NCBI GenBank assembly: GCA_012729405.1
Contig: JAAYDH010000129.1
Location: forward strand, 1 to 9,539
From: Erysipelotrichaceae bacterium
GTDB taxonomy: Bacteria; Bacillota_I; Bacilli_A; RFN20; CAG-826
DNA length: 9,539 nucleotides
Direction: 5' to 3'
Shown here: one piece after another, positions 1 through 7,471 of the stretch
Position numbering within the stretch: position 1 is the first letter of the stretch
Layout: every line of letters begins with the position of its first letter
The notes under the pieces: generated by a model
Told to the model about the DNA's origin: nothing
Database searches by the model: none
The model's input: only the letters and a program-made list of their open reading frames with translations
Translations under genes and position numbers: made by a program

Positions 1-185
1 CTGGTTGATTGTTCAAAGAACATTAAGAAACCAGTTTTACCAACTAACCATTGAGTTGGTTCATTGCGGTAAAAAGCGGCTTTGACGTCAGTTGAGACTT
101 TGAGCATGCAGTCGATTTCATCTTTGGTGAAATCTTCAAGAGTGATTAAGTGACGACCGGCAAATTTGGGAGCAATTTTTTCCAT
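1..185 (-). CDS. Carbamoyltransferase (ornithine/aspartate carbamoyltransferase family), N-terminal fragment
   Basis: Sixty-one codons are present before the left window edge cuts the gene. The protein begins MEKIAPKFAGRHLI, then a LEDFTKDEID segment typical of the first helix of this family, and ends FFEQST followed by the two bases AG. This is the start of the family's carbamoyl-phosphate-binding STRTR motif, with the next codon probably Arg. The ATG at 185 follows an AAGGA at a 9-base spacing, 20 bases after the stop of the YgeY gene. The family transfers carbamoyl groups between an amine and phosphate in the cytoplasm. In this context the likely job is catabolic: making carbamoyl phosphate from a ureido intermediate for ATP recovery, as proposed for YgeW-type proteins. 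The fragment is too short to separate YgeW, ornithine carbamoyltransferase and relatives. Family assignment is good; substrate is unknown. Confidence 0.8.
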   Translation of the reverse strand, partial: MEKIAPKFAGRHLITLEDFTKDEIDCMLKVSTDVKAAFYRNEPTQWLVGKTGFLMFFEQST

Positions 186-194
186 AAATTAATT

Positions 195-199
195 TCCTT
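195..199 (-). promoter_or_regulatory. Ribosome binding site of the carbamoyltransferase gene
   Basis: AAGGA on the minus strand lies 9 bases before the ATG at 185, inside the 20-base gap after the YgeY stop codon. It supports the chosen start of the truncated gene. This gap is the longest non-coding stretch in the window. Confidence 0.65.
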
Positions 200-205
200 A
201 TTCAA

Positions 206-1420
206 TTACTTTTTGAGATTTTCTAAATAGAGACCGGGAATGACAGCGTAGAGGGCTGCACAGATGACGAGGTCTTCTTTTCTCGTCTTTTCGTTTGGTG
301 CGTGAGCTTCTTTTTCGTCGCCAGGTCCGAAGCCTAAGCAGGGGATGCCATAACGACCCATGATACTCACTCCATTGGTAGAGAATGTCCACTTGTCGAT
401 GATTGGATCTTTACCAAAGAGCTTTTGATATCCTTGTTTCAAGGATTGGACATAGATGGAATCTTCTGGAATAACCCAAGTCGGAAAGTAGCACTCAGTC
501 GGGTATAAAAGACCAGTGTAAGAAGGTCTCTCATATTGATACATCTTAACTTCGGCTTTCGCAGCTTTGACGGCGGGGAGATTTTCGATTTCCGCGATGG
601 AAGTCTTATCATTTTCTCCAACGGTTAAGCGGCGGTCTAAGCTAATCCAGCATCCGTCGGCGACTGCACAACGGCTGGGTGACTTGTGGAAGATTTCAGA
701 AATGGTGACGGTTCCTTTGCCAAGGAATGGATCATAGGCTAATCCTTCCTTATTGAGCTGTTCAATTTGCTGAATGATGGGAGCCATCTTGTAGATGGCA
801 TTATCTCCTCTTTCAGGAGCACTGCCATGGCAGGAAATTCCGCGCACGCTGACCATGATTTCCATACGTCCGCGATGTCCGCGGTAGATGCGGCAGGAAG
901 TCGGTTCAGTGGAGACGACGAATTCGGGCTTTAACTTATCTTCATTGATAATGTACTGCCAGCAAAGTCCATCGCAGTCCTCTTCTTGAACGGTTCCGGT
1001 GATGACGAGGGTGTAATCATCTTCAAGACCTAAATCTTTAATGATTTTACCGGCGTAGACCATGGAAGCCATGCCACCTTCTTGATCAGAAGCACCACGT
1101 CCGCCGATGTGGACGTCGTCTTCGTATCCTTCATATGGGTCAAAATTCCAGTTCTTTATTTCTCCGATACCAACGGTATCAATGTGCGCGTCAAATGCGA
1201 TGACGTGTTTGCCATGTCCAATGTATCCGAGGATATTTCCCATTGGATCGATAACTACTTTATCAAAGCCGACTTTTTCCATCTCTTCTTTGATACGGAG
1301 AACAACTTTCTCTTCATCACAAGATTCGCTTGGGATTTTAATCATATCGCGGAGAAATTTGGTCATGTCCGCTTTATACGATTGAGCTTTTTTTAATACT
1401 TCTTCGAAACTAATTTTCAT
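206..1420 (-). CDS. ygeY: YgeY-type M20 family metallohydrolase
   Basis: A 404-residue cytoplasmic M20 zinc hydrolase, nearly the length of E. coli YgeY (about 403) and alike from end to end as I recall it. Visible M20 residues are His79 and Asp81 (AHIDT), Asp112 (SDQEGG), the Glu146-Glu147 base/metal pair (VQEED), Glu172 (STEPT), and His373 (AHAPNE). The dimerisation-domain segment CHGSAPERGDNA is at about 197-208. The family is annotated as selenium-metabolism-linked because of its co-occurrence with selenium-dependent molybdenum hydroxylases. M20 enzymes cleave amides or ureido groups, so removal of a carbamoyl or acyl group from a purine-derived amino acid is a reasonable inference. I start it at 1420 (MKISFEEV): this matches the family, has a good ribosome site, and is 1 base after the upstream stop. 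An in-frame Met at 1480 would add 20 basic residues lying over the neighbour's C-terminus. Confidence 0.93.
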   Translation of the reverse strand: MKISFEEVLKKAQSYKADMTKFLRDMIKIPSESCDEEKVVLRIKEEMEKVGFDKVVIDPMGNILGYIGHGKHVIAFDAHIDTVGIGEIKNWNFDPYEGYEDDVHIGGRGASDQEGGMASMVYAGKIIKDLGLEDDYTLVITGTVQEEDCDGLCWQYIINEDKLKPEFVVSTEPTSCRIYRGHRGRMEIMVSVRGISCHGSAPERGDNAIYKMAPIIQQIEQLNKEGLAYDPFLGKGTVTISEIFHKSPSRCAVADGCWISLDRRLTVGENDKTSIAEIENLPAVKAAKAEVKMYQYERPSYTGLLYPTECYFPTWVIPEDSIYVQSLKQGYQKLFGKDPIIDKWTFSTNGVSIMGRYGIPCLGFGPGDEKEAHAPNEKTRKEDLVICAALYAVIPGLYLENLKK

Positions 1421-1421
1421 T

Positions 1422-2792
1422 TTAGATTTCCTTTCCTCTAATAGCTTTGATTTTTTCATCATAAGTTTTAATCTTGGCATATTCTTTTTCCCAAAATTCA
1501 GGATGTCTCATGCTATCGAGATATTCTTTAGAATATCCAAACTTGAGCCAATCTTTTTCTTTCTGTTGGAATAATTTTTCTTTTGCAGCATCGCCACGGG
1601 TGTCTAGAATGCGAGATGTATCAGTTTCCACAAAGACATCACTAAACCAACGGTCTAAGACGTGATCAGTAACTTCCAATTCGCGATGTCTAAGATTATC
1701 AATAACAGAGTCATATCTATCGAAGCCATCAGTAGCAATTGTGACAATATTATCATTTGGACCAAGTTTGAGATACTTAGCCATTTTGATTGCTCCAAGA
1801 ATATTGCATATACCAGAAACTCCAAAGAGTTCTTTCATTGATTCTGCAATCTTTGGATCAACGCCATGCTGGACGAGAACGTCAGTTCCGGAATGGATCA
1901 CTTCGAGACCGCGGACACAATCATCATCATGAATTTGAACAATGAAATCAGTGGTTAAAATGTTGTGAATTAAAGTGCACATTTTATCTCCAATGCCTTC
2001 AATACGGTGTTGACCTAAGCCACCATTGGTTAAGGTTGAACATTCGTGTGGTTCAAGAGCGGCAATCTTACATTCAGGGAACATTTTCTTAATCTCATCC
2101 CCGGCGGCTAAGGTTCCTGCGGAACCAGGCGCACTAGCGAAGCAGGCAATACGGCCGTTACCAATGCCTTTAACAGCTTCGATAGCTGAGTTTCCAGTCA
2201 CATAACGGTGGAAACGGTAGTTTGGTAATAATTCAAATTGCGCGAGAGTCGCGTTCTTTGGATCTTTTTTGAGTTCATAGGTTCTTTCAAGAGTCAAAAT
2301 GACATCAGATTCAGAACCAGGAGTTAAATCAAGTTTGGCTCCATATTTGCGGATGCGTTCGTATCTCTCCTTGGACATATTGTCAGGCATGATGACGATA
2401 GCATCGTATTTCATCAGGTTAGTGATATAGGAAACACCGATACCGAAGTTGCCGGTCGATGGTCCTAAGATGGTGTGTTTGCCGGGTAAGATTGTTCCGT
2501 CAACACAACCCTCGATTAATGTGGCATAGGCAGGACCAACTTTATGAGATCCAGAAGGGAAATATTTTCCGAGCATCACGACGATATTGGCATCCACGCC
2601 CGTCAATGCTTTGGGTAAAACGATTTTCCTTACTTCTCCGTTACCACCATTCTTCCAGGTGATGTTAAAGAGGTTGATGGGATCGAGCTCATTTTCCCTG
2701 AGCGCTTTCTCCGCTAACTTTCTCACGGCTGGATCTTGGTGTTCTGGATGAAGCATTTCATCATAAGTTGGACCAAATGGAATTTTTGACAT
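1422..2792 (-). CDS. Fold-type II PLP-dependent enzyme (cysteine-synthase-like), with C-terminal extension
   Basis: A 456-residue protein of the tryptophan-synthase-beta/cysteine-synthase superfamily. The probable PLP lysine is Lys84 in PSGSHKVGPA. The substrate-carboxylate loop is PSTGNFG (111-117), and the PLP-phosphate loop is probably APGSAGTLAAG (221-231). An HRIEGIGD segment follows at 262-269, where family members carry a cofactor-lining loop. Residues from about 365 to 456 form a charged, aromatic extension beyond the usual catalytic core. The family does beta-replacement or beta-elimination on amino acids. It does not resemble E. coli YgeX (diaminopropionate ammonia-lyase) in its lysine region or tail, though it may fill an analogous deamination step. 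It starts 3 bases after the threonine-synthase-like gene, with an AAGGAGA site at 8-base spacing. Superfamily is confident; reaction is not. Confidence 0.85.
   Translation of the reverse strand: MSKIPFGPTYDEMLHPEHQDPAVRKLAEKALRENELDPINLFNITWKNGGNGEVRKIVLPKALTGVDANIVVMLGKYFPSGSHKVGPAYATLIEGCVDGTILPGKHTILGPSTGNFGIGVSYITNLMKYDAIVIMPDNMSKERYERIRKYGAKLDLTPGSESDVILTLERTYELKKDPKNATLAQFELLPNYRFHRYVTGNSAIEAVKGIGNGRIACFASAPGSAGTLAAGDEIKKMFPECKIAALEPHECSTLTNGGLGQHRIEGIGDKMCTLIHNILTTDFIVQIHDDDCVRGLEVIHSGTDVLVQHGVDPKIAESMKELFGVSGICNILGAIKMAKYLKLGPNDNIVTIATDGFDRYDSVIDNLRHRELEVTDHVLDRWFSDVFVETDTSRILDTRGDAAKEKLFQQKEKDWLKFGYSKEYLDSMRHPEFWEKEYAKIKTYDEKIKAIRGKEI
1427..1439 (-). promoter_or_regulatory. Ribosome binding site deciding the ygeY start
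   Basis: AGAGGAAAGGAAA on the minus strand lies within the last codons of the upstream PLP gene. AAAGG is 9 bases from the ATG at 1420. This purine-rich site supports the short ygeY start over the upstream in-frame Met at 1480, and suggests translational coupling between the two genes. Confidence 0.65.
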
Positions 2793-2795
2793 AAC

Positions 2796-4052
2796 TTAAT
2801 TCTCCTTTTCCTTTTGTTTTAAAAATTTTTCTAAGGTCTCTAAGTCAGGTTTCATAGGCGAGGGGGGAATGATGACCTTCTGAGCATTCGCCGGATCTTT
2901 CAATCCGTTCCCTGTCACGATGAAGGTCACTGATTCCTCTTTCGGAATGATGCCTTCCTGGACGGCTTTTACGACTCCCGCGAGACTGGCGGCGGCGGCG
3001 GGTTCAGCGAAGACGCCTTCCGTTCTTCCTAACAAAGTCTCAGCGTTGAGGATCTCTTCATCGGAGACGCTAATCCAGACTCCAGAGGAATTCTTCACAG
3101 CATTGAGAGCTTTAATCGGATTGCGGGGGATTCCCACTGAGATGCTGTCAGCAATGGTGTTTTCCTCGGCTTCTTTAAGTGGTTCTTGGTTATGGCTAGC
3201 GATAACAAATGGTTCGCAACCAGTGCTTTGAACCGCGAGAATGCGAGGAACTTTTTTAATGAGTCCCAACTCCTTCAGTTCGTAAAATCCTTTATAAACG
3301 CCAGCGACGGTGCATCCATCTCCTACGGAGACAGCCACCCAATCCGTGGGTTTAAAATCTAATTGTTCAGCGATTTCTAATGAAACAGTTTTCTTTCCTT
3401 CCACTAAGTGGGGATTAATCGCACAATTTCTATTATACCATCCATATTTTTTTATGGCTTCTTTTGAAAAGGAGAATGTATCTTTGTAGTCGCCATCGAC
3501 CTTGATGAGGGTCGCACCATAAAGGGATATTTGAGTAACTTTACCAATCGGAGCTCGCTTTGGAACAAAGATAACGGCCTTTAATCCGATGTGAGCGGCT
3601 TGGCAGGCGAGTGAACTCGCTGCGTTGCCGGTGGAGCTGGTCGCAATCGTATCCGCTCCCACTTCAAGGGCTTTTAAGACTCCGACACCAGAGGCTCTAT
3701 CCTTACTTGATCCACTGGGGTTCAAACCATCATCTTTGATGTAGAGGGTTTTAAGACCTAATAGTTTAGATAGGTTGTTCGATTTGATGAGGGGTGTCCA
3801 ACCGATTCTCAGCATATCCTTGATATGAGCAGTTTCAATACTCATCATCGGGGCGTACCGCCACATCGAATAATCCTTATTGTTTTTAAAGTAATCGAGA
3901 TTGACTTCTTGTTTCATCTTCTCATAGTCATAGACGACATCGAGGATTCCTTTTTCTCCGCAGATGGGGCAAGTGAAACTCGCTTCCTGGGGAGTGAAGA
4001 ACTGTCCACATAACGTGCATCGATAACCAATGAAATTTTTATTTACTGCCAT
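2796..4052 (-). CDS. Threonine-synthase-like PLP enzyme with N-terminal zinc ribbon
   Basis: A 418-residue fold-type II PLP enzyme. An N-terminal zinc ribbon is formed by Cys12/Cys15 and Cys28/Cys31 (YRCTLCG, FTCPICG). The PLP lysine is Lys117 in NPSGSSKDRASG, the substrate loop is SSTGNAAS (139-146), the glycine-rich phosphate-binding region is about SVGDGCTVAG (242-251), and the late TGNGLKD motif (380-386) is characteristic of the ThrC branch. Pipelines would call it threonine synthase. No homoserine kinase or homoserine dehydrogenase gene is adjacent, and the setting is a purine-type catabolic operon. A beta-elimination or ammonia-lyase role on a degradation product is therefore at least as likely as threonine synthesis (inference). 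It begins 9 bases after the FAD-subunit stop, with a very strong ribosome site overlapping that stop. Confidence 0.85.
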   Translation of the reverse strand: MAVNKNFIGYRCTLCGQFFTPQEASFTCPICGEKGILDVVYDYEKMKQEVNLDYFKNNKDYSMWRYAPMMSIETAHIKDMLRIGWTPLIKSNNLSKLLGLKTLYIKDDGLNPSGSSKDRASGVGVLKALEVGADTIATSSTGNAASSLACQAAHIGLKAVIFVPKRAPIGKVTQISLYGATLIKVDGDYKDTFSFSKEAIKKYGWYNRNCAINPHLVEGKKTVSLEIAEQLDFKPTDWVAVSVGDGCTVAGVYKGFYELKELGLIKKVPRILAVQSTGCEPFVIASHNQEPLKEAEENTIADSISVGIPRNPIKALNAVKNSSGVWISVSDEEILNAETLLGRTEGVFAEPAAAASLAGVVKAVQEGIIPKEESVTFIVTGNGLKDPANAQKVIIPPSPMKPDLETLEKFLKQKEKEN

Positions 4053-4056
4053 ATGC

Positions 4057-4063
4057 CCTCCTT
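4057..4063 (-). promoter_or_regulatory. Strong, closely spaced ribosome binding site overlapping the upstream stop
   Basis: TAAGGAGGGCATATG on the minus strand: the FAD-subunit stop codon TAA runs directly into a near-perfect AAGGAGG, only 4 bases before the ATG of the threonine-synthase-like gene. The spacing is short for so strong a site. It is the best ribosome site in the operon and marks the boundary between the molybdenum-hydroxylase genes and the PLP genes. Confidence 0.7.
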
Positions 4064-4904
4064 ACTCGATATGAGTGATAAAGTCTCGAGCGATATTCAT
4101 CGCCACTTTGAAGCGATAGTCTTTCGTTGATCTTTGATCAGAGATAGGGACAATGAATTTTCCATACTCCTTTAAGATTTCATCGACTTTATTATGTAGT
4201 TGGTTGACCGTGAGGCCGATGTATTTAGTTTCTAATTCCGGACGACGGACGACGGTAATATTCACCGATCCAAAAGCGAGTCGGAGGTCTTTTACGATAT
4301 CTTTCTCTAAGGTGTAGGCTCCTGCGAAGGTAATTTTGGATATTGTTTCCGCTTTTCGAGAGCCGACCTTCTTCCATTTTGTTGCTGTAAATTTGTCTTC
4401 TGGGAAGATAACTGCGGTGATTAACTCATCTTTCTCGCGATGAATTCTTCTCACTCCGTAGATGAACTCGCTAATCGGCGTTAACCGCTTGCCGCGAACG
4501 CTTGTAAGCTCAATGAGCGCATCATAGATGTATAAGCCCACAAGGGCGTCTCCCGCTGGAGAGGCATTGCCGATGTTGCCAACAAGGGTTGCCATGTTCC
4601 GTAAACTAGGGGAGGCGATTTCAAGGACAATCTCTTTCAGGAGAGTGGGGATTAAATGGCTCTTTAAAATGTCCGTATAGTTCGTGGTCGCTCCGATGAA
4701 GATGTTGCCACCAACTTTCTTAATAAAATTAAGTTCCTGGAGACCCATCACATAGATGACATCTTTGTCAAGGTTAGGAAGGAGACCACTACTGCGGTGT
4801 TTAGCCACCATCAAGTCGGTGCCTCCGGCCATGATGTAACAGTCATGTTCGGAGAGAATTTTGAGAGCTTCCTCTAAAGTACCAGGTATGTATTTATTTA
4901 CCAT
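4062..4904 (-). CDS. xdhB: Xanthine dehydrogenase family FAD-binding subunit
   Basis: A 280-residue medium subunit of a molybdenum hydroxylase. It binds FAD and passes electrons from the [2Fe-2S] clusters to the final acceptor, probably NAD(P)+ or a redox partner. The two FAD signatures are present: AGGTDLMV (26-33), and TLVGNIGNASPAGD (106-119). A CO-dehydrogenase flavoprotein C-terminal domain ends in DQRSTKDYRFKVAMNIARDF, a typical closing motif. Length is normal. The start ATG overlaps the end of the [2Fe-2S] gene by 7 bases (ATGGTAA), implying translational coupling and balanced subunit synthesis. A GAGGT sequence precedes the start. It corresponds to E. coli XdhB/YgfM by position in the cluster. 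The symbol follows E. coli XdhABC naming; the substrate is set by the molybdenum subunit. Confidence 0.92.
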   Translation of the reverse strand: MVNKYIPGTLEEALKILSEHDCYIMAGGTDLMVAKHRSSGLLPNLDKDVIYVMGLQELNFIKKVGGNIFIGATTNYTDILKSHLIPTLLKEIVLEIASPSLRNMATLVGNIGNASPAGDALVGLYIYDALIELTSVRGKRLTPISEFIYGVRRIHREKDELITAVIFPEDKFTATKWKKVGSRKAETISKITFAGAYTLEKDIVKDLRLAFGSVNITVVRRPELETKYIGLTVNQLHNKVDEILKEYGKFIVPISDQRSTKDYRFKVAMNIARDFITHIE

Positions 4905-5380
4905 TTGATACCTCGCTTTCTCGCCTCTTCTGCTGCTTCGAGGACAGCTTTAATAATTGAGTTATAGCCCGTGCAACGGCAGAGGTTTCCCGATAAGGAT
5001 AATCTCGCCTCTTCTTCACTAGGTTGGGGATTCTCTTTAAGCATGGCGTAGGTGCTCATAATCATGCCAGGGGTGCAGAATCCGCATTGGCTTCCACCTA
5101 ATTCAGCGAAAGCATCGGCAATCATGCGATATTGTTCGGTTTGAGTAAAACCTTCAATAGTTAAAATTTCTTTGCCAATCACATTGGCGACAGGAGTTAG
5201 GCAAGAGGAATACGAGATGCCATCAACTAAGACAGTGCAGGCTCCACAAGAACCTTCTCCACAACCTTCTTTGACGCCAGTCATATGTAAAACATCACGT
5301 AAGACATCTAATAGTCTCGCGCTGGGGTCAATATCGACTTCGACGGGTTGGTGATTCACCACAAATTTAAGCTTTGCCAT
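4898..5380 (-). CDS. xdhC: Xanthine dehydrogenase family [2Fe-2S] subunit
   Basis: A 160-residue small subunit carrying two [2Fe-2S] clusters that link the molybdenum site to FAD. The N-terminal plant-ferredoxin-type domain has Cys40, Cys45, Cys48 and Cys60 (EGCGEGSCGAC...SSC). The all-helical domain has Cys99 and Cys102 (SQCGFCTPG) and Cys134 and Cys136 (GNLCRCTGY). All eight ligands are present. Length is typical for bacterial separate-subunit enzymes. I choose the ATG at 5380 (MAKLKFVV). An in-frame TTG two codons earlier (5386) is possible but less likely, because the weak GGAA upstream is about 10 bases from the ATG and only about 4 from the TTG. The gene overlaps the molybdenum-subunit gene by 14 bases, so translation is probably coupled. 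The symbol follows E. coli XdhABC naming. Confidence 0.94.
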   Translation of the reverse strand: MAKLKFVVNHQPVEVDIDPSARLLDVLRDVLHMTGVKEGCGEGSCGACTVLVDGISYSSCLTPVANVIGKEILTIEGFTQTEQYRMIADAFAELGGSQCGFCTPGMIMSTYAMLKENPQPSEEEARLSLSGNLCRCTGYNSIIKAVLEAAEEARKRGIKW

Positions 5381-7463
5381 TTTCAACTAATTCCATTACA
5401 TATTCAGGACTAACCGGAATCTTGCTAACCTTGCGCTTAATTGCTTGTTCGATCGCTAAGGCTAGCGCAGGAGCAACGCCGACGAAGGTGAGCTCGCCCG
5501 CTCCTTTAGCGCCACTCGCTCCGTAGGCGAATGGATTGTCAATTAAGACAGTTTCCATGTATGGAAGATCCATACTGGTCGGGACGGTATAATCCGAGAT
5601 GGTCTTCTGATAGAACTTACCATCTTTAATGTCCATACATTCGAGCATACCATAGCCAATACCTTGAGCGATACCACCATCGGATTGACCGACGACGATG
5701 CGCTCATCAATAGCGTGGCCGACATCATAGGTCGACCAGATGCCTTCGACATGGCATTGATAGGTCAATGGATCATAGGATACTTCGATGATATTGACAC
5801 CCCAAGCATAACCAGGGTAGGCATCACCTTTCATCATCTCATCATCCCATTGGATGTAGGGAGGTGCGACATAAGGCTCAATGATTTCAATTCGTTTACC
5901 GCTGACCCATTGTTCTTTTAGGTGTTTGGCGGCTTTCTCACAGAGATAACCAACAATAATGATTGTGCGGCTCGCAGCGGTCGGTCCGGTGTTCAAAGTG
6001 TGATCAGTATCTGGTGATTCATGAAAGACTTTGTCTTCGGGGTAATCCAAGGTATCCGAGACAATCTTCTTTAAGGTTGTCCGATTGCCTTGACCAAAGT
6101 CAACTTGGGAAGTGTAGAGATGAACGGTATCATCCTCTTCCTTCACTAATTTAACGTGGGCATTGATAATTGTCGATTCACCGGATCCAGTAAACCCACA
6201 TCCGTGGAGGAACCAACTCATCCCGATGCCTCTATTTGAACCGAGTTTACTATATTCGATTACTTTTCGTTTGTAATCACTCATTTCCATCGCCTTCTCA
6301 ATTAATTGAGGCATAATGATGGGATCGTGAAAGCGACCGCTGACAGCAGTGATGTCCCCTTGTTTAGCGAGGTGAGCATAACGGAACTCTAATTGATCAA
6401 CTTCTGCAGCTTTAGCGAGATGATTGATAAACATTTCAAAAGCGAAGATGGTCTGAGGAGCTCCAAAACCCCGGAACGCTGCGGTAGGAACAGTATTAGT
6501 GAGATAGACATCTCCATTAATATCTAGGTTAGGGATGGTGTAGCAGTCGATAACTGCGATTAAGGCGCGGGCTAAAACGACACCGGAACAGCCAATATAA
6601 GCTCCTCCGTCCAGTTTGACATGGGCTTCGACACCCGTAATTTTGTTGTCTTTGACATAGGCGGTATAGGTCGTCTCGCTGGGGTGACGTTTGGTGGTAA
6701 AGGAAATATCTTCGGTTCGATCGAAGACGAAGCGGAGAGGTTTCTTAATTTTCATTAGGGCGGTGGTCATCTGAGCACCTAGTAACGATGGATAATGCTC
6801 CTTTCCGCCAAAGGCGCCACCTACTGCGGGTTGGATGATGCGAACTTTATCGGGATCGCATCCTAGTGTTCTCACAACAGCTTTCTTGATGTAGAAAGGA
6901 CATTGCATAGAAGCTTTAATGGTGACTTTATCGCCGTCGAGATAAACAAGAAAAGCTTGAGTCTCAAGATAGAGGTGCTCTTGCAATCCGGTCTTGAAAG
7001 TCTCGGTGTATGTTAAGTCAGCTTCTTTTTTTGCTGTTTCGATATCGCCTTTGCTGAAATGTTTGTGGATAATCGATTCCTTCAGTTCAAAGTTAGGAGT
7101 CTCTTCTTCATAGGTGACGACAACCTGTTTAACTAAATCGAGAACGACCGATTTGTCGGGCCCGGCGATTAAACCGATGGTCTCACCATAGTAGTTGACT
7201 TCTTTATCAGCGAAAACCGGCCAGTCCGAGTAGATAATCGCGACAACGTTTTCATTAACGATGTCACGAGCGTCGACATAGTAGTAGCCTTCAGGAAGCA
7301 GAGGAACATCTATTTTCAAGATTTTCCCTTTGCATATTGTTGATCTAACGAACGCCACAGTCAGAGCATTTTCAAAGACAATGTCATCAGTGAAAATGGC
7401 TTGGCCAGCCATCTTCTCTTCATTGTCAATTTTGACCGTGGAATTGGGGAAATATTTTTTCAT
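5367..7463 (-). CDS. xdhA: Xanthine dehydrogenase family molybdopterin-binding subunit
   Basis: A 698-residue catalytic subunit, complete but shorter than the usual 750-780. Key segments are QEHLYLETQ (161-169), the molybdopterin loop GGAFGGKE (215-222), AFRGFGAPQ (329-337), DFGQG (455-459), TGPTAAS (492-498), and the catalytic glutamate Glu657 in GAKGAGEL. Glu222 and Arg331 correspond, by motif, to Glu802 and Arg880 of bovine xanthine oxidase, which hold the purine; aldehyde oxidases lack this pair. That favours a purine substrate (inference). The shortness lies mainly around 520-550, where E. coli XdhA has a longer loop. The segment GDAYPGYAWGVNIIEV (546-561) recalls selenium-linked clostridial hydroxylases, so a labile-selenium active site is possible but cannot be read from sequence. 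It starts 8 bases after the PreA-like stop, with only a weak AAAAGAA site. Confidence 0.93.
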   Translation of the reverse strand: MKKYFPNSTVKIDNEEKMAGQAIFTDDIVFENALTVAFVRSTICKGKILKIDVPLLPEGYYYVDARDIVNENVVAIIYSDWPVFADKEVNYYGETIGLIAGPDKSVVLDLVKQVVVTYEEETPNFELKESIIHKHFSKGDIETAKKEADLTYTETFKTGLQEHLYLETQAFLVYLDGDKVTIKASMQCPFYIKKAVVRTLGCDPDKVRIIQPAVGGAFGGKEHYPSLLGAQMTTALMKIKKPLRFVFDRTEDISFTTKRHPSETTYTAYVKDNKITGVEAHVKLDGGAYIGCSGVVLARALIAVIDCYTIPNLDINGDVYLTNTVPTAAFRGFGAPQTIFAFEMFINHLAKAAEVDQLEFRYAHLAKQGDITAVSGRFHDPIIMPQLIEKAMEMSDYKRKVIEYSKLGSNRGIGMSWFLHGCGFTGSGESTIINAHVKLVKEEDDTVHLYTSQVDFGQGNRTTLKKIVSDTLDYPEDKVFHESPDTDHTLNTGPTAASRTIIIVGYLCEKAAKHLKEQWVSGKRIEIIEPYVAPPYIQWDDEMMKGDAYPGYAWGVNIIEVSYDPLTYQCHVEGIWSTYDVGHAIDERIVVGQSDGGIAQGIGYGMLECMDIKDGKFYQKTISDYTVPTSMDLPYMETVLIDNPFAYGASGAKGAGELTFVGVAPALALAIEQAIKRKVSKIPVSPEYVMELVENGKA

Positions 7464-7471
7464 AAATTCTT

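Noticed and set aside
186..205. Possible internal promoter or terminator between ygeY and the carbamoyltransferase gene
   Set aside because: The gap is only 20 bases and is filled by the ribosome site. No stem-loop or promoter boxes fit.
1082..1396. Plus-strand open frame of 104 codons (and an overlapping 92-codon frame) opposite ygeY
   Set aside because: It lies antisense within a clearly coding, family-matching gene, has no recognisable motif, and is an expected shadow frame.
1421..1480. Longer ygeY starting at the Met at 1480
   Set aside because: The 20 extra residues are basic, lie over the end of the neighbouring gene and are absent from the family. The Met at 1420 has a proper ribosome site.
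2920..3231. Plus-strand open frame of 103 codons opposite the threonine-synthase-like gene
   Set aside because: Antisense shadow with low-complexity Ser/Ala sequence. The minus-strand frame has all PLP-enzyme motifs.
5381..5386. TTG at 5386 as the start of the [2Fe-2S] subunit
   Set aside because: The ATG two codons later suits the weak upstream GGAA spacing and the usual N-terminus better, though the difference is only two residues.
5367..7463. Aldehyde oxidase or carbon monoxide dehydrogenase large subunit
   Set aside because: The Glu after GGAFGGK and the Arg in AFRGF are the purine-type residues, and the neighbours are purine-cluster enzymes. No CO-dehydrogenase-type active-site loop is seen.
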